This document shows, piece by piece, positions 46,207 through 54,509 of a stretch of 64,000 nt of DNA (positions are counted from its first letter, which is position 1; each line of letters begins with the position of its first letter). Origin of the DNA: Vibrio xiamenensis. Lineage in GTDB: Bacteria > Pseudomonadota > Gammaproteobacteria > Enterobacterales > Vibrionaceae. The position numbers and the translations under genes are program-made. The DNA is taken from NCBI RefSeq assembly GCF_900100015.1, contig NZ_FNDD01000021.1, forward strand, positions 33,137 to 97,136, in the 5' to 3' direction. The notes under the pieces are model-generated. The model had not been told where the DNA came from and did no database searches. It was given only the letters and a program-made list of their open reading frames with translations.

Positions 46207-47484
46207 TTATTGGTTTGTGTTGCTAAGCGAATTACGTATCTGATTGATTTTGTATAGATAAACGTTAAGGAGTTTTAATGATTTATCTAATTCCTGCTCA
46301 GTGCGCGCTTTTTCTGCGTACTCAATCCGCCCAAGCAGAGGGAACAAAGTATTGCTGTACTCATAGGCTTGTTTGGCTTGTTGGTCTTGGCTAGCGGCAA
46401 TCACGTTGGCAAACACCGTTCGCGCGTTAGTAAAACGGCGATGGATGGCTTGATACTCTTGCTCAATAGCTGAACGTTGATCGAGATAATTCTGATTGAG
46501 TTGCTTGGCGCTCGATGAATCAGGGTAGAGTGCGGTAACTTGTCTGACGACCTCGCCAAGGTCGTCCATCTGGCTCACCATAGAAGGCTCGAGTGGCCAG
46601 TTATTCATCAGGGCATCGAGGCGAGTTAGCAACGGCATTTTTAAAGCGTCTTTCGCGTCTCTGTACTCAATAGGAAGCTTGGCGGTTAAGCTTTTTAGCT
46701 GACTGACAGAGCCCATTTCTACCTGCTGCTTTAGCGAGCTCAACTGGTAGTTTTTGAATACAAAGTAAGAGCTGGTGATGGCAAAAACAGCGATCACCAT
46801 CGCCGAGATCGTAAACAGCGCGGAGCGGTTATTGGCCTCCGGTTTGACTGGTGCTGGCGGCGCAGTTGGCGCTGGCGTTGCCGGCTTCATTACTTCAACT
46901 TTAATGGCGGCCTTTTGCGCTTTGCGTTCTGCTTCTGCCGCTTGTTCCTTAAAGCTTTCGATCCACTGCATAAACATACGCCGAATGCCGCCAAAAGAGG
47001 GCGCTTTAATGCCAAAGTGGAGACGTAACTCTTCTTCCAGATTAAGACAAATGCGATGACCGGCTTCAATCAGAGGTAATTCTTCTTTAGATACCTTGAT
47101 GTGTTTCAGGCGCTTTTCGGCATGTTCGATAAGCCAGTCTATTGCGCCGATACGAGCTGTTGGCTTACTTAAATCTGGATAGGCGGAATACCAATACACC
47201 ACGCACAAATCGAGCAAAGAATTCAGTCCTTCAACCAAACCTTTTAAACCCTCATTGTGAGTCGCGGCAACGGTATAATAGCAGCTGCAACGAAAATCCT
47301 TACTGTCGGAAATAAGGATGTTCTTGGATAAACTTTGAACTTTCTTCCAAGAAACCTGCCCTGTAACTTTACTCAAGTTATTTATTTGGCGCTTGATTTC
47401 GTCAAAGTCGTCAAGATTATTGGGGTTATTACCTGACGGGCTATTATCGCTAATTGGCCGCCTGGCAAAATCTGAAAAAAACAT
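46207..47484 (-). CDS. vasL: VasL-like TssA-family protein with membrane helix
   Basis: This 425-residue protein has an N-terminal ImpA_N domain (about residues 20-140, with VSWKKVQSLSKNIL and RIGAIDWLIEHAEKRL). A Lys/Ala/Pro-rich linker follows (about 180-215), then one membrane helix (about 222-242) and a periplasmic helical C-terminus. VasL and the related TagA are TssA-like proteins that hold the distal end of the extending sheath at the membrane. The first gene of its operon, it is transcribed away from the tagH operon. Confidence 0.85.
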   Translation of the reverse strand: MFFSDFARRPISDNSPSGNNPNNLDDFDEIKRQINNLSKVTGQVSWKKVQSLSKNILISDSKDFRCSCYYTVAATHNEGLKGLVEGLNSLLDLCVVYWYSAYPDLSKPTARIGAIDWLIEHAEKRLKHIKVSKEELPLIEAGHRICLNLEEELRLHFGIKAPSFGGIRRMFMQWIESFKEQAAEAERKAQKAAIKVEVMKPATPAPTAPPAPVKPEANNRSALFTISAMVIAVFAITSSYFVFKNYQLSSLKQQVEMGSVSQLKSLTAKLPIEYRDAKDALKMPLLTRLDALMNNWPLEPSMVSQMDDLGEVVRQVTALYPDSSSAKQLNQNYLDQRSAIEQEYQAIHRRFTNARTVFANVIAASQDQQAKQAYEYSNTLFPLLGRIEYAEKARTEQELDKSLKLLNVYLYKINQIRNSLSNTNQ

Positions 47485-48132
47485 ATTTTTTGTCCAACTG
47501 CTGATGTCTAATTGTTTTTATTGCCGAGATGTTAAAACTCTCGATCTTATTAATATCTTTATTATTAATATTGGCGTCATTATTTGCGTTGGATTTTATA
47601 GGTAAAAAGTTCAAATAGAATAAAAAATATGATGTGAATGGTTGAATTTTAACTAAATGTGACTAATGTCATATTTTAGTGCGCAAAAATTGAACATTTA
47701 AGTTGAATATTTCTCTTGTGTCTCACAAAAGAGGCATTCAATTGAGAGTTTTAACATTTTGTTATTTTTTAATGGGATAGGGTGTTGTATAGGGGTTTTT
47801 GGTACTAGTTGGTCATTTAATGGTCAATTTAGAGTGGTTTTTTATGCATTATAGATGAATTTATCGTGCTTTTCGGTGTTGTTTTTGACTCGATATCACA
47901 ACTTATATAAGCAATGTGATGCTTATTGTTTTGACGGTTAAATTAGCAAGAGAAACATTAGCGATCGCTTAATTCAAGGTTAGCCTAATCACTATATTTC
48001 TAGTCATTTTGTCACTTCTACTAGTGTTTGTGCATTATTTCTTATGCTGCCGTTAAACCGTATTGAAAATGTTTATCAGCTTGGTATCTTTCGCGGTTAA
48101 ATAGGCAAAATAGAATTTCTTCGAGGGATAGA
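47485..48132. other. Divergent intergenic region between vasL and the outer-membrane protein gene
   Basis: This is 648 bp of AT-rich DNA without a convincing gene, tRNA or strong hairpin. It must hold the promoters of the vasL-tssM and tagH-tssJKL operons. I searched both strands for the GG-N10-GC sigma-54 pattern and found no good match. Confidence 0.5.
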
Positions 48133-48735
48133 ATGCTCAAGCCGAGTCAAGTTGGTATATTGTCACTAATGTGTCTTTTCTCCGGGTTTACCTTTGCAAA
48201 AGGCGAACGTTACGGTGTCTCTTATAATTTATTCAGTGTCGAAAGTATTGAATATGATGAAGGGGAAAGTGGAGCGCAAGAATTAACACGTTATGGTTTA
48301 GTGCATACACGTCCATTAGATGAAAATAATAACCGCTGGCGTTGGTGGTTTGGCTTGAATTATATCAGCGGCGAGATTGATGCTCCTGCCGATGGGGTTT
48401 ATCAAGAAGTAACGAACTACGAACTGCGCGTGGTTCCTCAATATGCAATCGGAACCTGGACACTGTTTACTCCGTACATCGGTGCTGGTTTGTCGTTTGG
48501 TTACTCCCAATATTCAGAGCGTTGGGTTGTGGATTCAGACGGTTACAAATACGGTGACCAACTCGACGATCTTGCCCAATTTGAACTTGGCGCAGTGGTC
48601 ACTGCAGGCATGACGATAAAACTTGGTAGCAATCCAAATGCCCATGTTCAAATCACTCCGCAAGCTTCCTATATTTTGCCTGTGTATAACGATGGCCTTG
48701 GCGGTGTTGAACTGTCAGTGTCTGTGCTGTTTTAG
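48133..48735 (+). CDS. Outer-membrane beta-barrel protein in the T6SS operon
   Basis: This 200-residue protein has a signal peptide (cleavage near FTFA, residue 22). It then shows alternating amphipathic strands of a small barrel (YGVSYNLFS, WWFGLNYISGEID, WTLFTPYIGAGLSFGYS) and a C-terminal aromatic ending (SVSVLF) typical of outer-membrane beta-signals. It resembles OmpA- or OmpW-sized barrels. It is not a canonical T6SS component but lies 9 bp before tagH, so it is probably co-expressed with the membrane complex. Confidence 0.75.
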   Translation: MLKPSQVGILSLMCLFSGFTFAKGERYGVSYNLFSVESIEYDEGESGAQELTRYGLVHTRPLDENNNRWRWWFGLNYISGEIDAPADGVYQEVTNYELRVVPQYAIGTWTLFTPYIGAGLSFGYSQYSERWVVDSDGYKYGDQLDDLAQFELGAVVTAGMTIKLGSNPNAHVQITPQASYILPVYNDGLGGVELSVSVLF

Positions 48736-48744
48736 AGGCAGAGT

Positions 48745-50268
48745 ATGAGATTGAATCAACTGGTTTTAGTGGTTGCCAAAAGCCCCGAAGAATATACTGG
48801 CGCCAAACAGATTGAGATGCCAGAGGCAGGCGGTTCAATAGGCCGCAACCCTAGCTGTACCTTAAGTTTGGTTGACCACAATCGCTTTATTTCCGGTACC
48901 CACTGTTTAATTAGTGTCTATGGCGAGACCAATTACATCAGTGATGTCAGCACCAACGGGATATTGATTAACGGCAACAAGGTACTGCGTAATCAGCCCG
49001 TTTCTCTATACGATGGCGATGTGATTAGCCTTGGCCAGTATGAACTGCATGTGGTGTATGAACATGTCTCCGTTGCCCAAGATATTGCCGCCGACATCGC
49101 CCCAGAGCGCGATTCGAGCGATCCTCTGGTCAATTTGGGTGCCCCTGTCGTGGAAGAGGAGCAGCAAGTTGGCACGTTGGAAGATTTGTTTATGGAAACC
49201 AAGCCTGACGAAATCGATGGCGATGACCCAGTGACTCATCTTAATTTTTCAATGCAGCGTGATGACGACTATCTGATTCAGGACGAAGTTCCCAAGCCAA
49301 AACATGCACCTGAACCCCCTGAGAATAAACGTCAACTGGTTGACGACAGTTTTAGCATCGACTCTGAATTCGACATTCCTAATTTGATTCCTGAAGACTG
49401 GCTAGGCGTGACAGAGACGAAAACTGCGCCAGTTCACAATGATGTCATGCCTCAAACTCCTGTCAGTCGCGCTTCGGCAACCGTTACTGACAATACATCC
49501 AGCGCACCTGTTACGCCGAGTTCAAAGCCTGCGTTAGAGCCAAGTCAGCCAAGCGCGGCAGACATACCTTCGCCAAGTGCTGAACCTATTTTGCAAACTG
49601 CGCAGCCAAGCCAAGTGAATCAGCAAAATTGGGAAGAGGTGACTCAGCCTTTTGAACCGTTCAAGCAGCAAGAGCCATCCGCTACGCAAGAGAGTAACAG
49701 TGAAGTGAACTTTGATGACAGCTCAGCAGTGCTCAGCGCGCCCGCAGCCAGCGATCAAAGTTTAAGTGATGCGTTTTATCAAGGACTTGGAATTAATGCG
49801 CAAGAGTTGGTAAGCAGCGATGAACACTTTTTCCGTCAAATGGGCGCGTGTCTGCGTTTGTGCATGGAGAGCCTGCAAAAAGAGCTCAACGATGTCGAAA
49901 CTATGAAGCAAGATGGCGAATCGACGCCAACGGCAACGCCAAATCTAACAGAATTGATGCTGACGCTAAATAGTCAGAAATTACTGTCGCCTCAAGAACT
50001 TATTGAGCAAATGCTTGATGAGCTGCATGACCATCGCGTGTTGTACGAACGTGCGGTCAGCCATTTTGTTGTTGATCAGATCAATGCCTGTGAACCGAAA
50101 CGATTCGAACACGATTTCGGTCAGAGCACCAAATTCGCAACCAAATCTAAGCTTTGGAGCGCGTATACCGCTCATTACGACGAAAATCGCCTCAAGTTCA
50201 ATGACAACTCGGTTAAGAAATTAATTAAAGAAAACTATGAAAAGATTGTTCAAGAAAAACATGCGTAG
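48745..50268 (+). CDS. tagH: TagH-type FHA-domain protein of the T6SS
   Basis: This 507-residue protein has an N-terminal FHA domain (about residues 25-100: GSIGRNPSCTLSL, FISGTHCLIS, STNGILING). A long acidic, Pro/Ser/Gln-rich linker (about 110-330) leads to a helical C-terminal TagH domain (about 335-500, beginning FYQGLGINAQEL). FHA domains bind phosphothreonine; the PpkA-like kinase at 33222 is the likely partner. GAGG precedes the ATG. The end overlaps tssJ by 32 bp. Confidence 0.92.
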   Translation: MRLNQLVLVVAKSPEEYTGAKQIEMPEAGGSIGRNPSCTLSLVDHNRFISGTHCLISVYGETNYISDVSTNGILINGNKVLRNQPVSLYDGDVISLGQYELHVVYEHVSVAQDIAADIAPERDSSDPLVNLGAPVVEEEQQVGTLEDLFMETKPDEIDGDDPVTHLNFSMQRDDDYLIQDEVPKPKHAPEPPENKRQLVDDSFSIDSEFDIPNLIPEDWLGVTETKTAPVHNDVMPQTPVSRASATVTDNTSSAPVTPSSKPALEPSQPSAADIPSPSAEPILQTAQPSQVNQQNWEEVTQPFEPFKQQEPSATQESNSEVNFDDSSAVLSAPAASDQSLSDAFYQGLGINAQELVSSDEHFFRQMGACLRLCMESLQKELNDVETMKQDGESTPTATPNLTELMLTLNSQKLLSPQELIEQMLDELHDHRVLYERAVSHFVVDQINACEPKRFEHDFGQSTKFATKSKLWSAYTAHYDENRLKFNDNSVKKLIKENYEKIVQEKHA

Positions 50269-50761
50269 TGCACTTGCCTTGATGACGCTTTCTTTACTGA
50301 GTGGTTGCTCGGTATGGGATCAAATGAAAGAGTCGACTGGTATTACGCCTGAAACCTCATCCATTCAATTAGTGATTGAAGCCAAAGACATTCTCAACGT
50401 ACGTGAGGGCGGTGAATCGTCGCCAGTTATTTTGCGCGTACATGAATTAACCTCGCCGGTGTTGTTTCGCAGCTTAGATTTCTTTGCGCTGTTTGATAAC
50501 GATAAAGCCGCTCTCGGTGATGAATACATTAAACGATATGAATTTCAGGTTAAGCCGGGTGACACCATAGAGCAGACCATCGAACTTGACCCCAATACGC
50601 GCGCGGTCGGTTTTTCGGTGGCGTTTCGTGAAATCAACGGTTCTTCATGGCGCAAAGTCGAGCTGATCGACGAAAAGACCGATTACTTTTTACGCCTCAT
50701 TTTAGAAGGCAGCTCATTATCGACCGATAAGAGTCGCGGCATCGAACAGACATATTTTTAA
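50237..50761 (+). CDS. tssJ: TssJ, outer-membrane lipoprotein of the T6SS
   Basis: This 174-residue protein has a lipoprotein signal and lipobox LLSGC (Cys24, followed by Ser, so outer-membrane sorting is expected). The mature part is a transthyretin-like beta-sandwich, with SSIQLVIEAKDILN, SPVILRVHEL and the C-terminal LRLILEG strand. It anchors TssM to the outer membrane. It begins inside tagH. Confidence 0.93.
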   Translation: MKRLFKKNMRSALALMTLSLLSGCSVWDQMKESTGITPETSSIQLVIEAKDILNVREGGESSPVILRVHELTSPVLFRSLDFFALFDNDKAALGDEYIKRYEFQVKPGDTIEQTIELDPNTRAVGFSVAFREINGSSWRKVELIDEKTDYFLRLILEGSSLSTDKSRGIEQTYF

Positions 50762-50772
50762 GGGATCACAAC

Positions 50773-52098
50773 ATGTCTTTATACAATCCGGTTGTTTGGC
50801 AAGACGGCATGTTCATGAAGCCGCAACATTTCCAGCAGCTTGACCGTTCGCTAGGAAAGATGGCGGGAATGCTGAACTCAAGCAGTTCACCGCTGCATTG
50901 GGGGCTGAAAAGTCTCGAAATCAACGCAGAGCTTCTGGCGCTAGGTAAATTAGGCATCACTCGCGCTGAAGGGGTACTTCAGGATCAAACGCCGTTTGAA
51001 CTGCCGCTGTTGGCGGAGTTGCCAGAAGTGCGCGACGTTGATCCGTCGATCACCGACAAAGTGGTGTACTTATGTTGCCCGCTGCCGTCTGAACGTGCTG
51101 AGCTGTTTGGCAGCAAAAAAGATGGCGCCCGTTATCGTATCGAAAGCCAAGAAGCGGTGGATTCGTGTTACGACAGCGAAGACATTGCTAGTATTTCAGT
51201 GGGTAAATTGAATTTTTGCCTGATGTACGATCACGAAGATAAAAGTGCTTACACCTCGATTCCGATTTTGAAAATTTCTGAGGTGAAACCCGATGGCAGT
51301 GTGATCCTTGATGACGGCTACATTCCGACTTGTATCGATATTCATGCCTCAAAAGTGCTGAGTAAATTCGCGACCGAATTTGCTTCGATGCTTAAGCACC
51401 GCGCAGAATCGATCGTGGCCCGTTTGGGTGTGGTGGATCAACAAGGGGTTTCATCGGTGGCGGATTTTATGTTGCTGCAAGCCCTTAACCGTTACGAACC
51501 GCTGTTTTGGCATTTTGCCAGCATCGAAGGTGTGCATCCCGAATCGCTGTATCGCATTTTGCTCCAAGCCGAAGGTGAGCTTTCGACCTTGTGTTCGGCG
51601 TCAAGACGCCCGCAAGAATTTACCAAATACAATCACGCCGATTTAACCTCTTGTCTGTCTCGCACTTTAGACAGTGCCAAGATGACATTGAGCGTGATGT
51701 CAGAGCAACGCGCCATTCCGCTCACGCTAAAAGAGCAAAACTACGGTATTCGCACCGCCGCGATTCCAGACAAAGGCGTGGTCGATTCCACCACCTTTAT
51801 TCTGGCGGTGAAAGCCGATGTAACGCTCGATGTTCTGCATACCCAGTTCGTCAGCCAAACTAAGATTGGTTCGATTGATAACATTCGCGACCTGATTAAC
51901 TTGCAGCTACCGGGCATTGAGATCAAACCGATGCCAGTGGTGCCGCGCGCGCTTCCATACCACGCCGGTTACACCTATTTTGAACTGGATAAAAGCAGCG
52001 AAGAGTGGTCGGCGCTTAAGAATGCCGCCGCGATTGCCGTGCATGTCGCGGGCGATTTTGCCAACCTATCACTCCAACTGTGGGCAGTTAGGTTATGA
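50773..52098 (+). CDS. tssK: TssK, baseplate-to-membrane-complex connector
   Basis: This 441-residue protein starts with the family signature VVWQDGMFMKPQHFQQLDR and is of normal length. TssK trimers link the baseplate wedges to TssL and TssM. Its stop overlaps the tssL start by 4 bp (ATGA). Confidence 0.96.
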   Translation: MSLYNPVVWQDGMFMKPQHFQQLDRSLGKMAGMLNSSSSPLHWGLKSLEINAELLALGKLGITRAEGVLQDQTPFELPLLAELPEVRDVDPSITDKVVYLCCPLPSERAELFGSKKDGARYRIESQEAVDSCYDSEDIASISVGKLNFCLMYDHEDKSAYTSIPILKISEVKPDGSVILDDGYIPTCIDIHASKVLSKFATEFASMLKHRAESIVARLGVVDQQGVSSVADFMLLQALNRYEPLFWHFASIEGVHPESLYRILLQAEGELSTLCSASRRPQEFTKYNHADLTSCLSRTLDSAKMTLSVMSEQRAIPLTLKEQNYGIRTAAIPDKGVVDSTTFILAVKADVTLDVLHTQFVSQTKIGSIDNIRDLINLQLPGIEIKPMPVVPRALPYHAGYTYFELDKSSEEWSALKNAAAIAVHVAGDFANLSLQLWAVRL

Positions 52099-52886
52099 GT
52101 TATCAAGATAACGATGTAACCGTCGTCCTGTTCCAGCCTGAGCCTGGCAAACCGATGGAGGTGATGCCAGCGCCGGACTTGTCTCGCAATATCGCTGTGC
52201 GTGATTTGACCATCGAGAAGATGGGCGTTAACCCGTTGGTCGATCAGTTTACCTGGCTGATTGCCAGCTTGTCGTGCATGGGCTCAATTCCATGGCTCGA
52301 TGACCCAATGCCGTTTCGCGAGCAAGTGGCGCGCGAGATCCGTAAAGGGGAGCGAAAACTCAACGAAATGGAGTTGGATCGCGCGTCAATTTTGGTGATT
52401 CGCTACTGTTTGTGCGCAGCGCTTGATGAAGCGGTATGTCGCCAAGAGTGGGGGGCGAATAGCCACTGGAGCCAACACAGTTTGCTTTCTGAGTTTCATA
52501 ACGAAACCTCAGGCGGTGACAAGTTCTTCATTATTCTTGAGCGCTTAAAAGCTGACCCGAGAAAATACCGTTATGTCATTGAATTTCTTTACCTGTTATT
52601 GCAGCTTGGCTTTCAAGGTAAATATGGCCGCGAGGAACGCGGCAATGAAAAACTCAACGATATTGGCAACACCGTTTATCGATTAGTTCGCGATGACCGT
52701 TTAGCAGAACAGGAAAAAGTGTCGCTTGTTAACTTGAAAGCGAAATATCTGAAGAAGCCTCTCAAGCGAGTTATTTCACCCAAGTTTGTGCTTGGAGTAA
52801 GTGCCATCGCGTTTGGGGTGATGTATGCGGTAACGTACGTGATCATTGATATGAAGTTTCAGCAGTTATTGGCGGCTTATCAATGA
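52095..52886 (+). CDS. tssL: TssL (DotU), inner-membrane component of the T6SS
   Basis: This 263-residue protein has a helical cytoplasmic domain (NPLVDQFTWLIASL, then CLCAALDEAV, and LYLLLQLGFQGKYG) and one C-terminal membrane helix (about 236-255). It has no OmpA-like C-terminal extension, so peptidoglycan anchoring must come from another protein. It closes the tagH-tssJKL operon, with a hairpin about 85 bp downstream. Confidence 0.95.
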   Translation: MSYQDNDVTVVLFQPEPGKPMEVMPAPDLSRNIAVRDLTIEKMGVNPLVDQFTWLIASLSCMGSIPWLDDPMPFREQVAREIRKGERKLNEMELDRASILVIRYCLCAALDEAVCRQEWGANSHWSQHSLLSEFHNETSGGDKFFIILERLKADPRKYRYVIEFLYLLLQLGFQGKYGREERGNEKLNDIGNTVYRLVRDDRLAEQEKVSLVNLKAKYLKKPLKRVISPKFVLGVSAIAFGVMYAVTYVIIDMKFQQLLAAYQ

Positions 52887-52970
52887 GGTAGGTAAAAAGT
52901 ATGACATTGAGTCTATTTTTTGCTCAATAGTAAAAATGCCTACCGAAACCGCGAGTTTCACTAGTGAATA

Positions 52971-53004
52971 AGAGAGATTGTTAGCCGCAATCTCTTTTAT
53001 TATT
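52971..53004 (+). terminator. Terminator between tssL and the PAAR-like gene
   Basis: The stem AGAGATTG / CAATCTCT with a 7-nt loop is followed by TTTATTATTT. It lies close upstream of the PAAR-like gene, so it might act as a leader hairpin for that gene as well. Confidence 0.7.
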
Positions 53005-53036
53005 TATTCACCAACATTAATTGAAATGGGTTGACT

Positions 53037-54494
53037 ATGGGCGTAACAGTTTGTGCAAATGGACTCAGTGTGGTTCATCAAGGATCCGGCGGCGAAGCCA
53101 ATGCAACACTGCCAGATGTATGTAAGACACAATGTGGACCGCCAGTCGTCCCAATTCCATATGGTAACAATGCCAAATCGGCTGACCTTGCCGACGGTAC
53201 CACCACGGTAACAATGGATGGTGGTAATAGCGTTGCCATCAAAGGCAGCAAATTCTCCCAAAGTACTGGTGATGCCAGCGGTGATAAAAAGGGCATCGTT
53301 TCCGGCACCATCGAAGATGAAGCTGAATTTATTTCTGCGTCGCCAACGGTGAGTATTGAAGGTGCGGGTGTGTGCCGTTTGTCGGATCAAATGACGATGA
53401 ACAAAGCCAATACGATGTGTATGGGCGGCGTGCAAAACCCTTCGGTTTCGGTTAGTGAAGATGCCGAAGGGACTTATACTCTTGATCTTATCTGCCGTTA
53501 CCCATCCGGCGAACCCTATGCCAACGCGCCATTTGAGCTGCGCGATCCTTCCGGCAGCACCATTGCCAGCGGCCAGTTTGATGCAAGCGGGCTTGCGAGT
53601 GTAAGCGGCCTCGCGCCAGCAGAATGCATTTTAGTGGTCAGCGAATCACAAGATGAATACGTGCCAAGCAAAACCTTGGCAGAAAATACCCCAACCAACA
53701 CCTTTGAAGATAGCCAAACGTTTTGCACTTACGTCTCTGGCCATCGCGCGCCGTTTTGGGACATCAGTGTTGGCGCCAGCAGCAATTGGGGCATTTTGAT
53801 TTCGCCGCAATTAACCGATGATGACTTTGTCGATATTGTTTACGAACAGTGCCGAATCACGGCGCCTTATGTCGTTAGCCGTAATCAGTCTCGCGATTTT
53901 GCAAACGCGTTTATTTCAGCGCTGAACCATTCGCTCGATGATCTCGACACGCACAGTAAATATCAGCCACTGCTTGAACAAGTCTTTGAGAAGGCTCATC
54001 CAAACGGCGATATTGTGCGAATCATTTACAGTGCCGACACGTCTGCGCCACCGGCAGAACTGCTCGCTGAGCTGCGTTATCTGGGCTGCGGTAATACTTT
54101 GAACTTGCTGCAAAATATGGATTGGGAACAAGTCAATAACACCCTTTGTAGCTATATTAATCAATTGGTTAGCGACGTTGATGTGCGCCTTGAATACATG
54201 CAAAGCCAAGCGCAAGCGCGTGGCTTAACGGTGGTTGATAACGGCATTCAAGCTTACCGCGATGGCATTAAAACACTGTCAAACGCGCTGCCCGATATTT
54301 TTTCGGCAATTTTTGACCAAGTGAGCCAGCAGGTTTCAAGCGTTGTTGATATGGCCGAAGGCGCGATTATCAACCGCAGCAGTGCATCGGGTTTTGCGAC
54401 CAATTCGGGCGAGTTCAGCACGGTTGTCTACGCCAAATCACACAATGCCAATCGACCACCATTTGTTATTTTCAAAGATGTGTTTTCTCACTAA
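53037..54494 (+). CDS. PAAR-like (DUF4150) spike-tip protein with extra domains
   Basis: The ATG at 53037 is used, with GGG 6 bp upstream; a TTG at 53031 is in frame. This is a 485-residue protein. Residues 1-130 are DUF4150/PAAR-like (VTVCANGLSVVH, then NATLPDVCKT, PVPIPYGN-type loop, MTMNKANTMCMGG). Residues about 140-215 look like a Cna-B/SpaA-type beta module (LDLICRYPSGEPYANAPFELRD). The remaining 270 residues are unrecognised and mainly helical. PAAR-like proteins sharpen VgrG and carry effectors. The adjacent GH19 protein is the probable cargo. Confidence 0.82.
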   Translation: MGVTVCANGLSVVHQGSGGEANATLPDVCKTQCGPPVVPIPYGNNAKSADLADGTTTVTMDGGNSVAIKGSKFSQSTGDASGDKKGIVSGTIEDEAEFISASPTVSIEGAGVCRLSDQMTMNKANTMCMGGVQNPSVSVSEDAEGTYTLDLICRYPSGEPYANAPFELRDPSGSTIASGQFDASGLASVSGLAPAECILVVSESQDEYVPSKTLAENTPTNTFEDSQTFCTYVSGHRAPFWDISVGASSNWGILISPQLTDDDFVDIVYEQCRITAPYVVSRNQSRDFANAFISALNHSLDDLDTHSKYQPLLEQVFEKAHPNGDIVRIIYSADTSAPPAELLAELRYLGCGNTLNLLQNMDWEQVNNTLCSYINQLVSDVDVRLEYMQSQAQARGLTVVDNGIQAYRDGIKTLSNALPDIFSAIFDQVSQQVSSVVDMAEGAIINRSSASGFATNSGEFSTVVYAKSHNANRPPFVIFKDVFSH

Positions 54495-54509
54495 GTAAGG
54501 AGCCTTTTG

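Noticed and set aside
47485..48132. Possible sigma-54 promoters in the vasL/tagH divergent region
   Set aside because: Several TTGG-containing stretches were checked, but none has GC at the required 12-bp distance.
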